Position numbers and translations under genes: made by a program. This document shows, piece by piece, positions 9,078 through 16,552 of a DNA stretch of 47,672 nt; the first letter of the stretch is position 1, and every line of letters starts with the position of its first letter. This DNA comes from Bradyrhizobium sp. CCH5-F6 (GTDB lineage Bacteria; Pseudomonadota; Alphaproteobacteria; Rhizobiales; Xanthobacteraceae). The DNA is taken from assembly GCF_001556045.1 (NCBI RefSeq), contig NZ_LSIC01000093.1, positions 1 to 47,672 of the forward strand, given 5' to 3'. The notes under the pieces were generated by a model that ran no database searches, was not told the origin of the DNA, and saw nothing but the letters and a program-made list of their open reading frames with translations.

Positions 9078-9728
9078 TCAGATCTTCATTTCAGGAACGT
9101 TGTCGGGAATGACGAGCTCGGCGTCCGTCACCGCCATGACCTCGGCCACGCTGCTCCCGGGAGCAATCTCCAGCAATGTGGCCTTGCCGTCGTGAAAGCC
9201 GATCACCGCCATGTCGGTCACGACCAGCTGCACCGGCCGGACCGACGTCAACGGCAGCGTGCATTTGGCGACGATCTTGGATTTGCCCTTCGCAGCGTGC
9301 TGCATGGCGACGATGACGCGCCTGGCGCCGCTGACGAGATCCATTGCGCCGCCCATGCCGGGAACCATCTTGCCGGGGATCATCCAGTTGGCGAGAAGAC
9401 CGTGGGCATCGACCTGGAGCCCGCCGAGCACGGTGACGTCGACGTGGCCGCCGCGGATCAGTCCGAACGACATCGCGCTGTCGAAGGTGCTGGCCCCCGG
9501 CAGCGCGCTGATCGGGCGGCCGCCGGCGTCGGTCAGGAGAGGGTGCTCCAACCCTTGCTCGGGAATCGGGCCCGTGCCGATCAATCCGTTCTCCGACTGG
9601 AAGAAAACGTTCAGCCCGGCCGGGACGTAATTGGCAACGAGCGTTGGAATGCCGATGCCGAGATTGACGAGGTCGCCGCTTCTCAGCTCCCTGGCGACGC
9701 GTCGGGCGATGATCTCCTGTGCGTCCAT
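9078..9728 (-). CDS. 3-oxoacid CoA-transferase, beta subunit (AtoA/ScoB type)
   Basis: The 216 residues contain the family I CoA-transferase beta fold: NLGIGIPTLVANYVP near the N-terminus, the catalytic glutamate in FQSENG (Glu46), and the GGAMDLV and DMAVI segments. It pairs with the alpha subunit encoded four bases upstream to move CoA between short acyl groups, typically succinyl-CoA or acetyl-CoA and acetoacetate. In this neighbourhood acetoacetate activation or release during polyhydroxybutyrate turnover is the likely use. Substrate specificity is not readable, so neither an atoA nor a scoB name is given. Confidence 0.9.
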   Translation of the reverse strand: MDAQEIIARRVARELRSGDLVNLGIGIPTLVANYVPAGLNVFFQSENGLIGTGPIPEQGLEHPLLTDAGGRPISALPGASTFDSAMSFGLIRGGHVDVTVLGGLQVDAHGLLANWMIPGKMVPGMGGAMDLVSGARRVIVAMQHAAKGKSKIVAKCTLPLTSVRPVQLVVTDMAVIGFHDGKATLLEIAPGSSVAEVMAVTDAELVIPDNVPEMKI

Positions 9729-9732
9729 GGCT

Positions 9733-10386
9733 TCACCCGTTTGGGTTGGTGATGAGATAGTCGACCAGCGGCGCCGGCGTCACGACGTGGTCGGGCGCGA
9801 TGACGCCAACGGGCACGATGTGTTCCGCCGTCACGATCACGGTGTCCGCCGCCATCGCCATGACCGGATTGAAGTTGCGCGCGGTCAACGCATAGGAGAG
9901 ATTGCCGAGGTAATCGGCGAGAAAAGCGTGCACGAGTGCGAATTGCGCGCGCAATGCGGTTTCGAGCAGGAACGGCTTTCCGTCGACCTCGATCTGGCGC
10001 TTGCCTTCCGCGACCAGCGTACCAACGCCGGTCGGCGTGAGGACGCCGCCGAGACCGCACCCGCCTGCGCGAATGCGCTCGACGAAGGTGCCTTGTGGAA
10101 TCAGATCGACTGCGATCTGCCTGGCCAGCATCTGTTGCTGCGCCTTCGGATTGAGGCCGATGTGGGTCGCCGTGAGACGCGAGACGAGTTCCGCATCGAA
10201 CAACTTCCCGACACCCTTGCCGGGCAACGCAGCGTCGTTGCTGATGATGGAGAGTCCCGCCTTTCGTTGCCGGACGAGCTCGTCGAGCAGACGCCACGGC
10301 GTGCCGACCCCCATGAAGCCGCCGACCATGATGCTTGCGCCTGCCGGAATCAACGCGACGGCTTCTTCGATGGAAACGGCCTTCAT
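9733..10386 (-). CDS. 3-oxoacid CoA-transferase, alpha subunit (AtoD/ScoA type)
   Basis: The 217 residues open with a CoA-transferase alpha signature, including the glycine-rich GGFMGVGTP loop. The GGCGLGGVLTPTGVGT segment and a C-terminal NFNPVMAMAA stretch are also family-typical. It forms a heterotetramer with the next gene product. A GGAGTTAGGACC ribosome site precedes the ATG. It is the first gene of the alpha - beta - MaoC operon, and a perfect FixK-type site lies about 77 bases upstream. Confidence 0.9.
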   Translation of the reverse strand: MKAVSIEEAVALIPAGASIMVGGFMGVGTPWRLLDELVRQRKAGLSIISNDAALPGKGVGKLFDAELVSRLTATHIGLNPKAQQQMLARQIAVDLIPQGTFVERIRAGGCGLGGVLTPTGVGTLVAEGKRQIEVDGKPFLLETALRAQFALVHAFLADYLGNLSYALTARNFNPVMAMAADTVIVTAEHIVPVGVIAPDHVVTPAPLVDYLITNPNG

Positions 10387-10456
10387 GGTCCTAACTCCAG
10401 TCGGCAGAGATCAAGGAAGCGACAGAGAATGCTCGCTTTGCGTTCGTCACGGTCCA

Positions 10457-10470
10457 TTGATCTGCGTCAA
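10457..10470. promoter_or_regulatory. FixK/FNR box before the CoA-transferase operon
   Basis: TTGATCTGCGTCAA, a perfect TTGA-N6-TCAA site, centred about 77 bases upstream of the minus-strand CoA-transferase alpha start at 10386. It sits just after the stop codon of the preceding minus-strand gene at 10477, so it serves only the downstream operon. Confidence 0.82.
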
Positions 10471-10476
10471 GGCTTC

Positions 10477-11076
10477 TCATGATTCGTGGACTGAGATGCC
10501 GACACCTTCGAGCGCATTGGTCCACAGCCCGCGAATCTCGGTGTGGCGATGTTCGAGCGCCGCGCTGACCGCGTCGCGATGGGGCACCAGTTCGGGCCCT
10601 TTCAGGAAGAGGATCTGAGCCTGTAGCAACCGGCCGCTCTCCAGTTCGATGCGGCGCAAGGCCATGACAAAGGGATCGTTGGCATCGGCTTCCCTGGGGA
10701 GCAAAGCTGCCGGCCTTATGCCGGCATGAACGGCATGCGCGAGTGTCGCCAGGCCGGCTGCCAGCGCCAGCGGCTGATCCGGAATGCCTTCGATTGGCTG
10801 AGGAAGCCACGCCATCTCCCAGGTCATCGACAGGTAGCCCAGCGCAACATCCGGGACCCAGGACGTGGCCCGAAGCAGCAGGGAGACGATCTCCGCCTCA
10901 TGGTAGACCTGCGCGTTCAATTCGGTCTGCCAGGCGGATACGAGCTTTGCGGGCAACGCAATCGCGAACTGCCGGGCCAGCGCGCCATGGGCGGAAGTCA
11001 AGAACGCGGCGACGCGAGTCTGCTGTTGCGGCGGCACACGGCCTTGCGGGTCGAGCGGTCCAAAGAATTCGCTCAT
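10477..11076 (-). CDS. Unknown protein coupled to an alpha/beta hydrolase
   Basis: I do not recognise this family. The 199 residues have no signal peptide or obvious membrane helix, are rich in alanine and leucine, and look mostly helical. Notable segments are WEMAWLPQPIEG and a C-terminal MALRRIELESGRLLQAQ stretch. Its ATG overlaps the stop of the hydrolase upstream (ATGA), so the two are translationally coupled and probably work together. The surroundings suggest storage-polymer or ester metabolism, for instance a partner or granule-associated factor, but nothing in the sequence proves it. Confidence 0.7.
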   Translation of the reverse strand: MSEFFGPLDPQGRVPPQQQTRVAAFLTSAHGALARQFAIALPAKLVSAWQTELNAQVYHEAEIVSLLLRATSWVPDVALGYLSMTWEMAWLPQPIEGIPDQPLALAAGLATLAHAVHAGIRPAALLPREADANDPFVMALRRIELESGRLLQAQILFLKGPELVPHRDAVSAALEHRHTEIRGLWTNALEGVGISVHES

Positions 11077-11999
11077 GTGGCGGGTCCCTGCACGGGAATG
11101 GCACGCAGATGATCGTAGCCGGCGGGAAATGGAATGAGCTCGCCGCCGGCTTGCTCCGGCGCGATCCAGACAGTCTTGTTGCCCTGCCAGCGGCCGGCCA
11201 ACACATCCTCTGCGAAGCGGGCGAGCAGGTCCGCGGTCAGCGCCGGCTTCTCCAGCGTGAAGGCGTGATAGGCGCGTTGGATGATCACGAGCGCGCTGTT
11301 CGGAATCTCGGCGCGCAGGGTCTCATGCACTGAGCGGGGCGTCAGGAAGTCGAACTCGCCGTTCAGGATCATGGTCGGCAGGGCGATCGACGACAGTTGC
11401 GACGTCAGCGACCGGAAGTCGAGGAAGGACTCCATCAGGTTTTGCAGCGCGTAGACGTCGTTGACCAGCCAGCCCTGCCGCTTCACGCTGTCGAGTTGGT
11501 CCAATACTGGTCCTAGCCATTGATCGGAGACGTTCATCGGCAGCAGCAGATCCTGAAGGTAGCTGGTGCCGCCCAGGATCAACGCAGTCCGCAGCGCATT
11601 GCCAAGCAGGAACAGCTGCGGCGGCAGCTCCGCAAAGCAGCTCATCGGCACCAGCCCGGTCAACCGCCCGCCATGCTCGATTGCATAGCGCAGGGCGATC
11701 AGGCCGCCGAAGCTGATACCGGCGAGAAAGATGGGTCCGTCGCCGAGCTCTTCGATCAGGAGATGAAGCGCCGCCACCTGATCGTCCTGGCTGATGAAGA
11801 GCATCGGTTTGTCGGACTGTCCCTGGCCGAGCAGGTCGAACGTGGCGACGCGGAATTGTCGCGCCACGAGGGCGTCGCGATAGGCGGCCCAGAGCTCGGA
11901 ATATTGCGTAAGCCCGTTGACCAGCACATAGGCAGGAGCGTTCGCCGGCCCATCAAGCTCGTAACGGATGCGATACGAGCCGTGGCTGAGAAAGGGCAT
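11073..11999 (-). CDS. Alpha/beta hydrolase
   Basis: Cytoplasmic alpha/beta hydrolase of 308 residues with a complete triad: Ser96 in GISFGG, Asp217 in GEFDFLTP and His245 in AYHAFTLEKP. The oxyanion region reads VLVNGLTQ and the strand-4 turn FDLLGQGQSD. The start at 11999 is preferred to the TTG at 12047 because the latter lies only about 20 bases from the centre of the FixK-type box. The ribosome site of the chosen start is weak. Candidate substrates are short hydroxyacid esters or lactones given the storage-polymer neighbours. It could be an intracellular depolymerase-like esterase. Confidence 0.82.
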   Translation of the reverse strand: MPFLSHGSYRIRYELDGPANAPAYVLVNGLTQYSELWAAYRDALVARQFRVATFDLLGQGQSDKPMLFISQDDQVAALHLLIEELGDGPIFLAGISFGGLIALRYAIEHGGRLTGLVPMSCFAELPPQLFLLGNALRTALILGGTSYLQDLLLPMNVSDQWLGPVLDQLDSVKRQGWLVNDVYALQNLMESFLDFRSLTSQLSSIALPTMILNGEFDFLTPRSVHETLRAEIPNSALVIIQRAYHAFTLEKPALTADLLARFAEDVLAGRWQGNKTVWIAPEQAGGELIPFPAGYDHLRAIPVQGPAT

Positions 12000-12059
12000 G
12001 CGAGTGTCCGGACCAGATGGATGGCAACCCCAATGCTCGTCCACCAAAGCGGCGATCCA

Positions 12060-12073
12060 TTGAGTTAGATCAA
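12060..12073. promoter_or_regulatory. Divergent FixK/FNR box
   Basis: TTGAGTTAGATCAA, a perfect TTGA-N6-TCAA site between two divergent units. Its centre is about 67 bases from the minus-strand hydrolase start at 11999 and about 64 bases from the plus-strand start at 12131. One palindrome could activate both directions. Confidence 0.8.
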
Positions 12074-12130
12074 GGGTCGGCCGCGATCGCCTACCTAGCC
12101 TTCTGACAAAGTTGCCAGGAGGAAGCCGCC

Positions 12131-14638
12131 ATGACCGGGAAAAATTTCGTTCGGCACTGCTGTGTCAGTCTGGTGTTGCTGCTGGTGGGGACCACGCTGG
12201 CGGTCGCGCAGCCCTACAGCCGCCGATCGTCGCAAATGCAGCATGATGAGCTGAAGAAGACGGTCGAGATTCCGAACTTTCGACTCGGCGGCAAGTACGA
12301 TCTGTCCGATCCGTCCAAATGGGAGAATGGTGGCGAGGGCGGCGTGACGCTGGAGTCGCTCGGGGCCGGCAAGCTGCATTCGGCCTACATCGCCGTCGGC
12401 ACGCCGCGGCGCAATGCCGCCGGGGAGATCACCAATGCCGTGATCATCAATTCATACTATTCCGGCGACTCGACGGACATGTACGAGCAGTGGGTCAAGG
12501 GTGCTGCCTTGTCGGGTGGCGTGCCGATCATCGGGCCGGGCCGTCCGATCGACACCAATCGCTACTATGTCGTCATGGTCGATCCGCTCGGTACCTGGGG
12601 TGCGAGCAAGCCGTCCGATGGTCTCGGCATCAAGTTTCCGCAATACAGCTACTACGACATGGTCCAGGCGAACTATCGCATGCTGCGCGACGGCCTGAAG
12701 ATCGCCCGCGCTGCCTTGGTCACCGGCGTCTCGATGGGCGGCACGCAGACTTATGTCTGGGGCGTCATGCATCCGGAGTTCATGGGCGGCTTGATGCCGA
12801 TCGGTGGCACCACCCAGTCGGATTCAGAGGACCCCGTCGGCAACTGGACTTTCCAGCTCATGACCGCCGCGATCGAGGCCGATCCGGTGTGGCAGCAGAC
12901 GAAGGGCGATTATTACAAGCTGCCGAAGGAAAAGCACCCGATTCCCGGCATAGCCTTCGGCTGGTCGGTGCTCGGCCTGACCGGCTACGACTTCGCTTTC
13001 CGCACGACGCAGAGCTTCGCGGCCGTGCAGCCGGAAGTGTTCTACTGGAATCCGCCGAACGAGAAGGCCGCCAGCAGCGTGATGACGCGCGCCAAGCTCT
13101 ACGACGCGGTCGATCTCGTCTGGCGCAACAGGGTGGGTGAGATTCACAACGTCAATCCCTATCTCGGCCGCATTCAAGCGCGCACGATGGTAATGCACAT
13201 CACCAATGATGGCTGGCTGAACTTCAAGCTTGCCGAGCGCGCCGTCGATCGTGTGCCGGGTGCCCAGCTCATCTCCGAGGAGAGCCCGGTCGCCCATTAC
13301 GGCGTGTTCTCGATCATCAACCACCGCAAGCACGATCCGAAGTTCGTCGCCTTCATGGACGACGTGGCGAGCCTCGACCGCGCGCAGAAATACGTCGACA
13401 AAAACTATCGCGTTCCGGGCGTGGCGGGAAAGATCGATCCGGCCAAGTCGTTCTGGAAGGATGCCGTGACCTATCCCTACCCGGTCAAATACGCGACCAC
13501 GAAAGACAAGCGGGGCACGTCCTGGCAGATAGGCTACATGGACGAGTACGCCGGCACCGAGAAGGATCCAAAGGTGCTCGTCATCATTCATGGCAAGGGC
13601 GCGTTCGGCGGGCATTACGGCAACGTCATGCAATATGCGCTCCGTAGCGGCCTGCGCGTGATCGTGCCGGACCTGCCGCACTACGGCATGTCCGGTCCCG
13701 GCAATCTCGACAAGAGTCCGGCGCGGACGATGCAGGACATGCGCGAGGCCGTGTACGACCTCGTGGTCAATCAGCTCGGCGTCAAGAAGGCCTATTACCT
13801 CGGCCATTCGCTCGGCGGCCAGGTCGTCGTGGGCTATGCCCTCACGTGGCCGGACGCCGTCCAGGGCCTTGCGCTCGAAGCTCCTTCGGGCCTCGAAGAG
13901 TATCCGCGCGACATCACCATCGAAAAGGACAAGAAGGCGCGCCTGTTCGATCAGGTCTTCGATCATGATTTCGACAAGTGGAAGGAGACCTGGGGTCCGA
14001 CCGGCATCCTCGCGGCGGAGATCGGACGTTCGGAACAGAGCGTCCGCGACTTCTTCTATTTCAAGAAGCGTGATCCGGAGACCAACGCCGTGTCGGCGGC
14101 GAAGAGCGGCTATTTCTACAGCGACAGCGAATATGCCCGTTTCCACACCGAGCAGCGCGTCGGGCTCATCAAGGGTAACCCGAAGGAGCTCGAGCAATGG
14201 ACCAACGTCTTCATCTACGACATCTATTCGATCGGTTCCGAGCTGCAGCAGGATGACCCGAAGAACCTCTACCAGCGGGTAACGCAGATCAAGGCGCCGA
14301 TCTTCCTCTCATTCGGCGACAAGGAGCCGTTCATCCCCACGCCGGCGTTCAACGGGTTGACGGACCTCGGACGCGACGTCATCACGCCGTTCATGTCGCG
14401 CATGACCGGTGCGGGCAACCGGCCGATCCTCAAGATCTATCCGGAGACCGGTCACTTCATCCACACCGACAATCCGGTGGAATTCCCGGTCGACGTGGTG
14501 GACTTCGTGATCAAGGGAACGGTCGACACGTCGTCGCCGCTCGGTACGGATCGGATGATCAAGGGTTCGGTGGTCTCGGCCTTGCCGGTGGCCCCGACTC
14601 CACCCGGCGCCGCACCGACGGCCGGCCTGAACAAGTAG
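12131..14638 (+). CDS. Secreted tandem alpha/beta hydrolase (two catalytic domains)
   Basis: An 835-residue protein with a signal peptide ending at TLAVAQ, followed by two alpha/beta-hydrolase domains. The first resembles homoserine O-acetyltransferase (MetX)-type hydrolases: Ser201 in GVSMGG, Asp360 in NDGW and His389 in AHYG. The second has Ser560 in GHSLGG, an acidic turn at GDKEPFIP (Asp730 or Glu732) and His775 in TGHFIH. Both triads look complete, so this is a double enzyme rather than one enzyme with a dead duplicate. A proline-alanine-rich tail ends the protein. It is exported, so substrates are periplasmic or extracellular esters. It is preceded by a perfect FixK-type site and followed after eight bases by another hydrolase. 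Confidence 0.82.
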   Translation: MTGKNFVRHCCVSLVLLLVGTTLAVAQPYSRRSSQMQHDELKKTVEIPNFRLGGKYDLSDPSKWENGGEGGVTLESLGAGKLHSAYIAVGTPRRNAAGEITNAVIINSYYSGDSTDMYEQWVKGAALSGGVPIIGPGRPIDTNRYYVVMVDPLGTWGASKPSDGLGIKFPQYSYYDMVQANYRMLRDGLKIARAALVTGVSMGGTQTYVWGVMHPEFMGGLMPIGGTTQSDSEDPVGNWTFQLMTAAIEADPVWQQTKGDYYKLPKEKHPIPGIAFGWSVLGLTGYDFAFRTTQSFAAVQPEVFYWNPPNEKAASSVMTRAKLYDAVDLVWRNRVGEIHNVNPYLGRIQARTMVMHITNDGWLNFKLAERAVDRVPGAQLISEESPVAHYGVFSIINHRKHDPKFVAFMDDVASLDRAQKYVDKNYRVPGVAGKIDPAKSFWKDAVTYPYPVKYATTKDKRGTSWQIGYMDEYAGTEKDPKVLVIIHGKGAFGGHYGNVMQYALRSGLRVIVPDLPHYGMSGPGNLDKSPARTMQDMREAVYDLVVNQLGVKKAYYLGHSLGGQVVVGYALTWPDAVQGLALEAPSGLEEYPRDITIEKDKKARLFDQVFDHDFDKWKETWGPTGILAAEIGRSEQSVRDFFYFKKRDPETNAVSAAKSGYFYSDSEYARFHTEQRVGLIKGNPKELEQWTNVFIYDIYSIGSELQQDDPKNLYQRVTQIKAPIFLSFGDKEPFIPTPAFNGLTDLGRDVITPFMSRMTGAGNRPILKIYPETGHFIHTDNPVEFPVDVVDFVIKGTVDTSSPLGTDRMIKGSVVSALPVAPTPPGAAPTAGLNK

Positions 14639-14646
14639 GCACGACC

Positions 14647-15510
14647 ATGTCAACGGTTGAAGCGGGCGAGGTTCGGCTAGGCTGGCGGGAGTGGGGACAA
14701 GGCGATGTCACCGTCGTCTTCATCCACGGCAATCTCGCCAGCAAGGACTGGATCGAGCTCGCTGCCCCGATGTTTCCGAGCGGACTGCGCGTGATCGGAA
14801 TTGACTGGCGTGGCTGCGGCGACAGCGATCGGCCGAAATCTGCGGCCGACCATGCCAACTACTCGATGCAGCAGCATGCGCATGACATGCTGGCGGCACT
14901 GGATGCGCTGGGCATCGGGTTTTGCCATCTTGCGACCCACTCGACCGGCGGCATCATCGCCGCACGGATGCTGCTGATGCAGCCGCAGCGGTTCGGGCGG
15001 GTCTTCGCGCTCGACCCTGTCACGCCGCTCGGCATGTCTTTCAATGCCGACCAGGTCGGCCTTTTCCGGGCGATGATGGCGAGCAAGGAGCTGACGCGGA
15101 CGGTGATGGCCACCGCGGCGTCTTCGCTGTTCGTGCCGGAGAGCCTTGCGCCGAACGCAATCCCGCGATTCCGCGAAGGTCTCGGCGAGATCCCGGCGCT
15201 GTTCGATCGCATCATTGAACAGACCTTCGGCGTCTCGGAGGGCATCTGGATCGGTACGCCGGTCAACCTCAGCCGGGAACGGGAAAGCCGCGAGCTGGAG
15301 CGCCGCATGACGGAAATCCAGCATCCGCATCTCGTGCTCTGGGGCGAGCAGGACAGATGGATACCGCTGGCGGACCTCGAGATCATGGCGGCGGCGATGC
15401 CGGACTGCCGGCTCGTGACGGTACCCCGGATGGGTCATTCCATGAATCTGGAGCTGCCGGCGCTCTATGCCGGCTATTTCGGCGCCTGGTTCGGGGGTCT
15501 TCCGAAATAG
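14647..15510 (+). CDS. Alpha/beta hydrolase
   Basis: Cytoplasmic alpha/beta hydrolase of 287 residues. The nucleophile elbow is THSTGG (Ser99) instead of the usual GxSxG, with threonine in the first glycine position. The acid is Asp236 in GEQDRWIP and the base His264 in GHSMN. The HGN oxyanion motif and DWRGCGDSD loop are typical of the family. It sits eight bases after the secreted double hydrolase and 37 bases before the phasin gene, in one apparent operon. A polymer- or ester-related substrate is plausible but unproven. Confidence 0.85.
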   Translation: MSTVEAGEVRLGWREWGQGDVTVVFIHGNLASKDWIELAAPMFPSGLRVIGIDWRGCGDSDRPKSAADHANYSMQQHAHDMLAALDALGIGFCHLATHSTGGIIAARMLLMQPQRFGRVFALDPVTPLGMSFNADQVGLFRAMMASKELTRTVMATAASSLFVPESLAPNAIPRFREGLGEIPALFDRIIEQTFGVSEGIWIGTPVNLSRERESRELERRMTEIQHPHLVLWGEQDRWIPLADLEIMAAAMPDCRLVTVPRMGHSMNLELPALYAGYFGAWFGGLPK

Positions 15511-15547
15511 ATGAAATCAATCCGTTCGTCACACAAGGAGTAGGACA

Positions 15548-15898
15548 ATGGCAGACATCAATCCCTCGGCTGAGAATGTACGGACGATGCTGAACGAGAC
15601 CCTCGGCCGGCTCCGAAAGGGCAGCGACGAATATTTCGCCCTGCTCGAAAAGGGGCTGACGTCGTCACCGCTGCCGATCGCCGACCAGGCCAAGCAGTTC
15701 TGCGATTTCATGCAACGTAATGTGACCGCGACGTTCGATCTCGGAGACAAGCTGACCAGGGCCAAGGACATGCAGGATGCCCTCAAGATGCAGTCCGAGT
15801 TCTTCCAGGACCAGATGCGGGCGCTGACCGATCAGGCCAGGAACATGGGTGAGACTGCAATGAAGGCGATGACGGGCGCCATGACACCGAAGATCTGA
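15548..15898 (+). CDS. Phasin family protein
   Basis: Short helical protein of 116 residues matching the phasin family that coats polyhydroxyalkanoate granules. It shows the amphipathic pattern and central FCDFMQRNVTATFDLGDKL region followed by FFQDQMRALTDQARNMGE, typical of alphaproteobacterial phasins. There is no signal peptide and no cluster of membrane helices. An AAGGAG ribosome site precedes the ATG. Its place after two hydrolases and in the same region as the PhaC-like protein is the strongest sign that this island handles storage granules. Confidence 0.88.
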   Translation: MADINPSAENVRTMLNETLGRLRKGSDEYFALLEKGLTSSPLPIADQAKQFCDFMQRNVTATFDLGDKLTRAKDMQDALKMQSEFFQDQMRALTDQARNMGETAMKAMTGAMTPKI

Positions 15899-15956
15899 GC
15901 AGATTGCCATCCGGGAAGGGAGCGCCCCGCGGTCCTGGTGTGCGATGAGGAGGCCA

Positions 15957-16409
15957 ATGGCGCTTCAATTCCTGCTCGGCACCATCGTCAGCCTCATGAA
16001 CATCATGATCCACGCGCTGTTCACAGTCGGGACTATTGGCGTCGTTCGTTCTGCGGGATTGCGGTACACGGTTAGACCGAGACTGCACCTGATGGCCGTG
16101 ATGGCCGCGACGGCGGCCGTTCTGATGGTGGCGCACACTTTGGAATGCGTCGTCTGGTCTGCCGCTTACCTCATGGCCGGTGTGGCGCCTGAGGGAAGCG
16201 ACCTGGTCTATTTCGCCTTCGTCAACTACACCACGCTCGGCTATGGCGACATCACGCCGGTCCAGGCGCGCCGGCTGCTGGGTCCGATGACCGCGATGAA
16301 CGGCATCCTGCTGTTCGGCTGGTCGACCGCCGTGCTGTTCGAGGTATTGCGCAAGACGCTGGAGCATCTCGCGGTGATCGAGGCGGGCGATGATGGGTCG
16401 GCGCTATGA
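15957..16409 (+). CDS. Ion channel with potassium-type selectivity filter
   Basis: Small membrane protein of 150 residues with about three or four hydrophobic segments and a pore loop TTLGYGDITP, which carries the GYGD potassium selectivity filter of two-helix ion channels (Ion_trans_2). There is no regulatory RCK domain. The ATG at 15957 is preferred over 15945 because AGGAGG is placed five bases before it. It follows the phasin gene by 58 bases. A potassium channel downstream of storage genes may belong to pH or membrane-potential control, which is inference. Confidence 0.82.
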   Translation: MALQFLLGTIVSLMNIMIHALFTVGTIGVVRSAGLRYTVRPRLHLMAVMAATAAVLMVAHTLECVVWSAAYLMAGVAPEGSDLVYFAFVNYTTLGYGDITPVQARRLLGPMTAMNGILLFGWSTAVLFEVLRKTLEHLAVIEAGDDGSAL

Positions 16410-16552
16410 GATCGGATGACGGCATTGACCGGTACGACATGCAGGCTGCTGCTCGATGGTCGAGGCCAGATCAACTCACGTCGCTTGCCGGGGACGCATT
16501 CGGCCTTCAGAACCGCGCCGGTCGTCGATGCGCCGAAGCCTAGGTCCGGACA

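Noticed and set aside
12824..14197. Long minus-strand open frame of 457 residues
   Set aside because: It is fully antisense to the double hydrolase gene, arginine- and histidine-rich, and has no recognisable domain. It is the usual shadow of a GC-rich gene.
15507..15520. Half site ATAG-N6-TCAA before the phasin gene
   Set aside because: Only one half matches. The phasin gene is probably transcribed with the upstream hydrolases.
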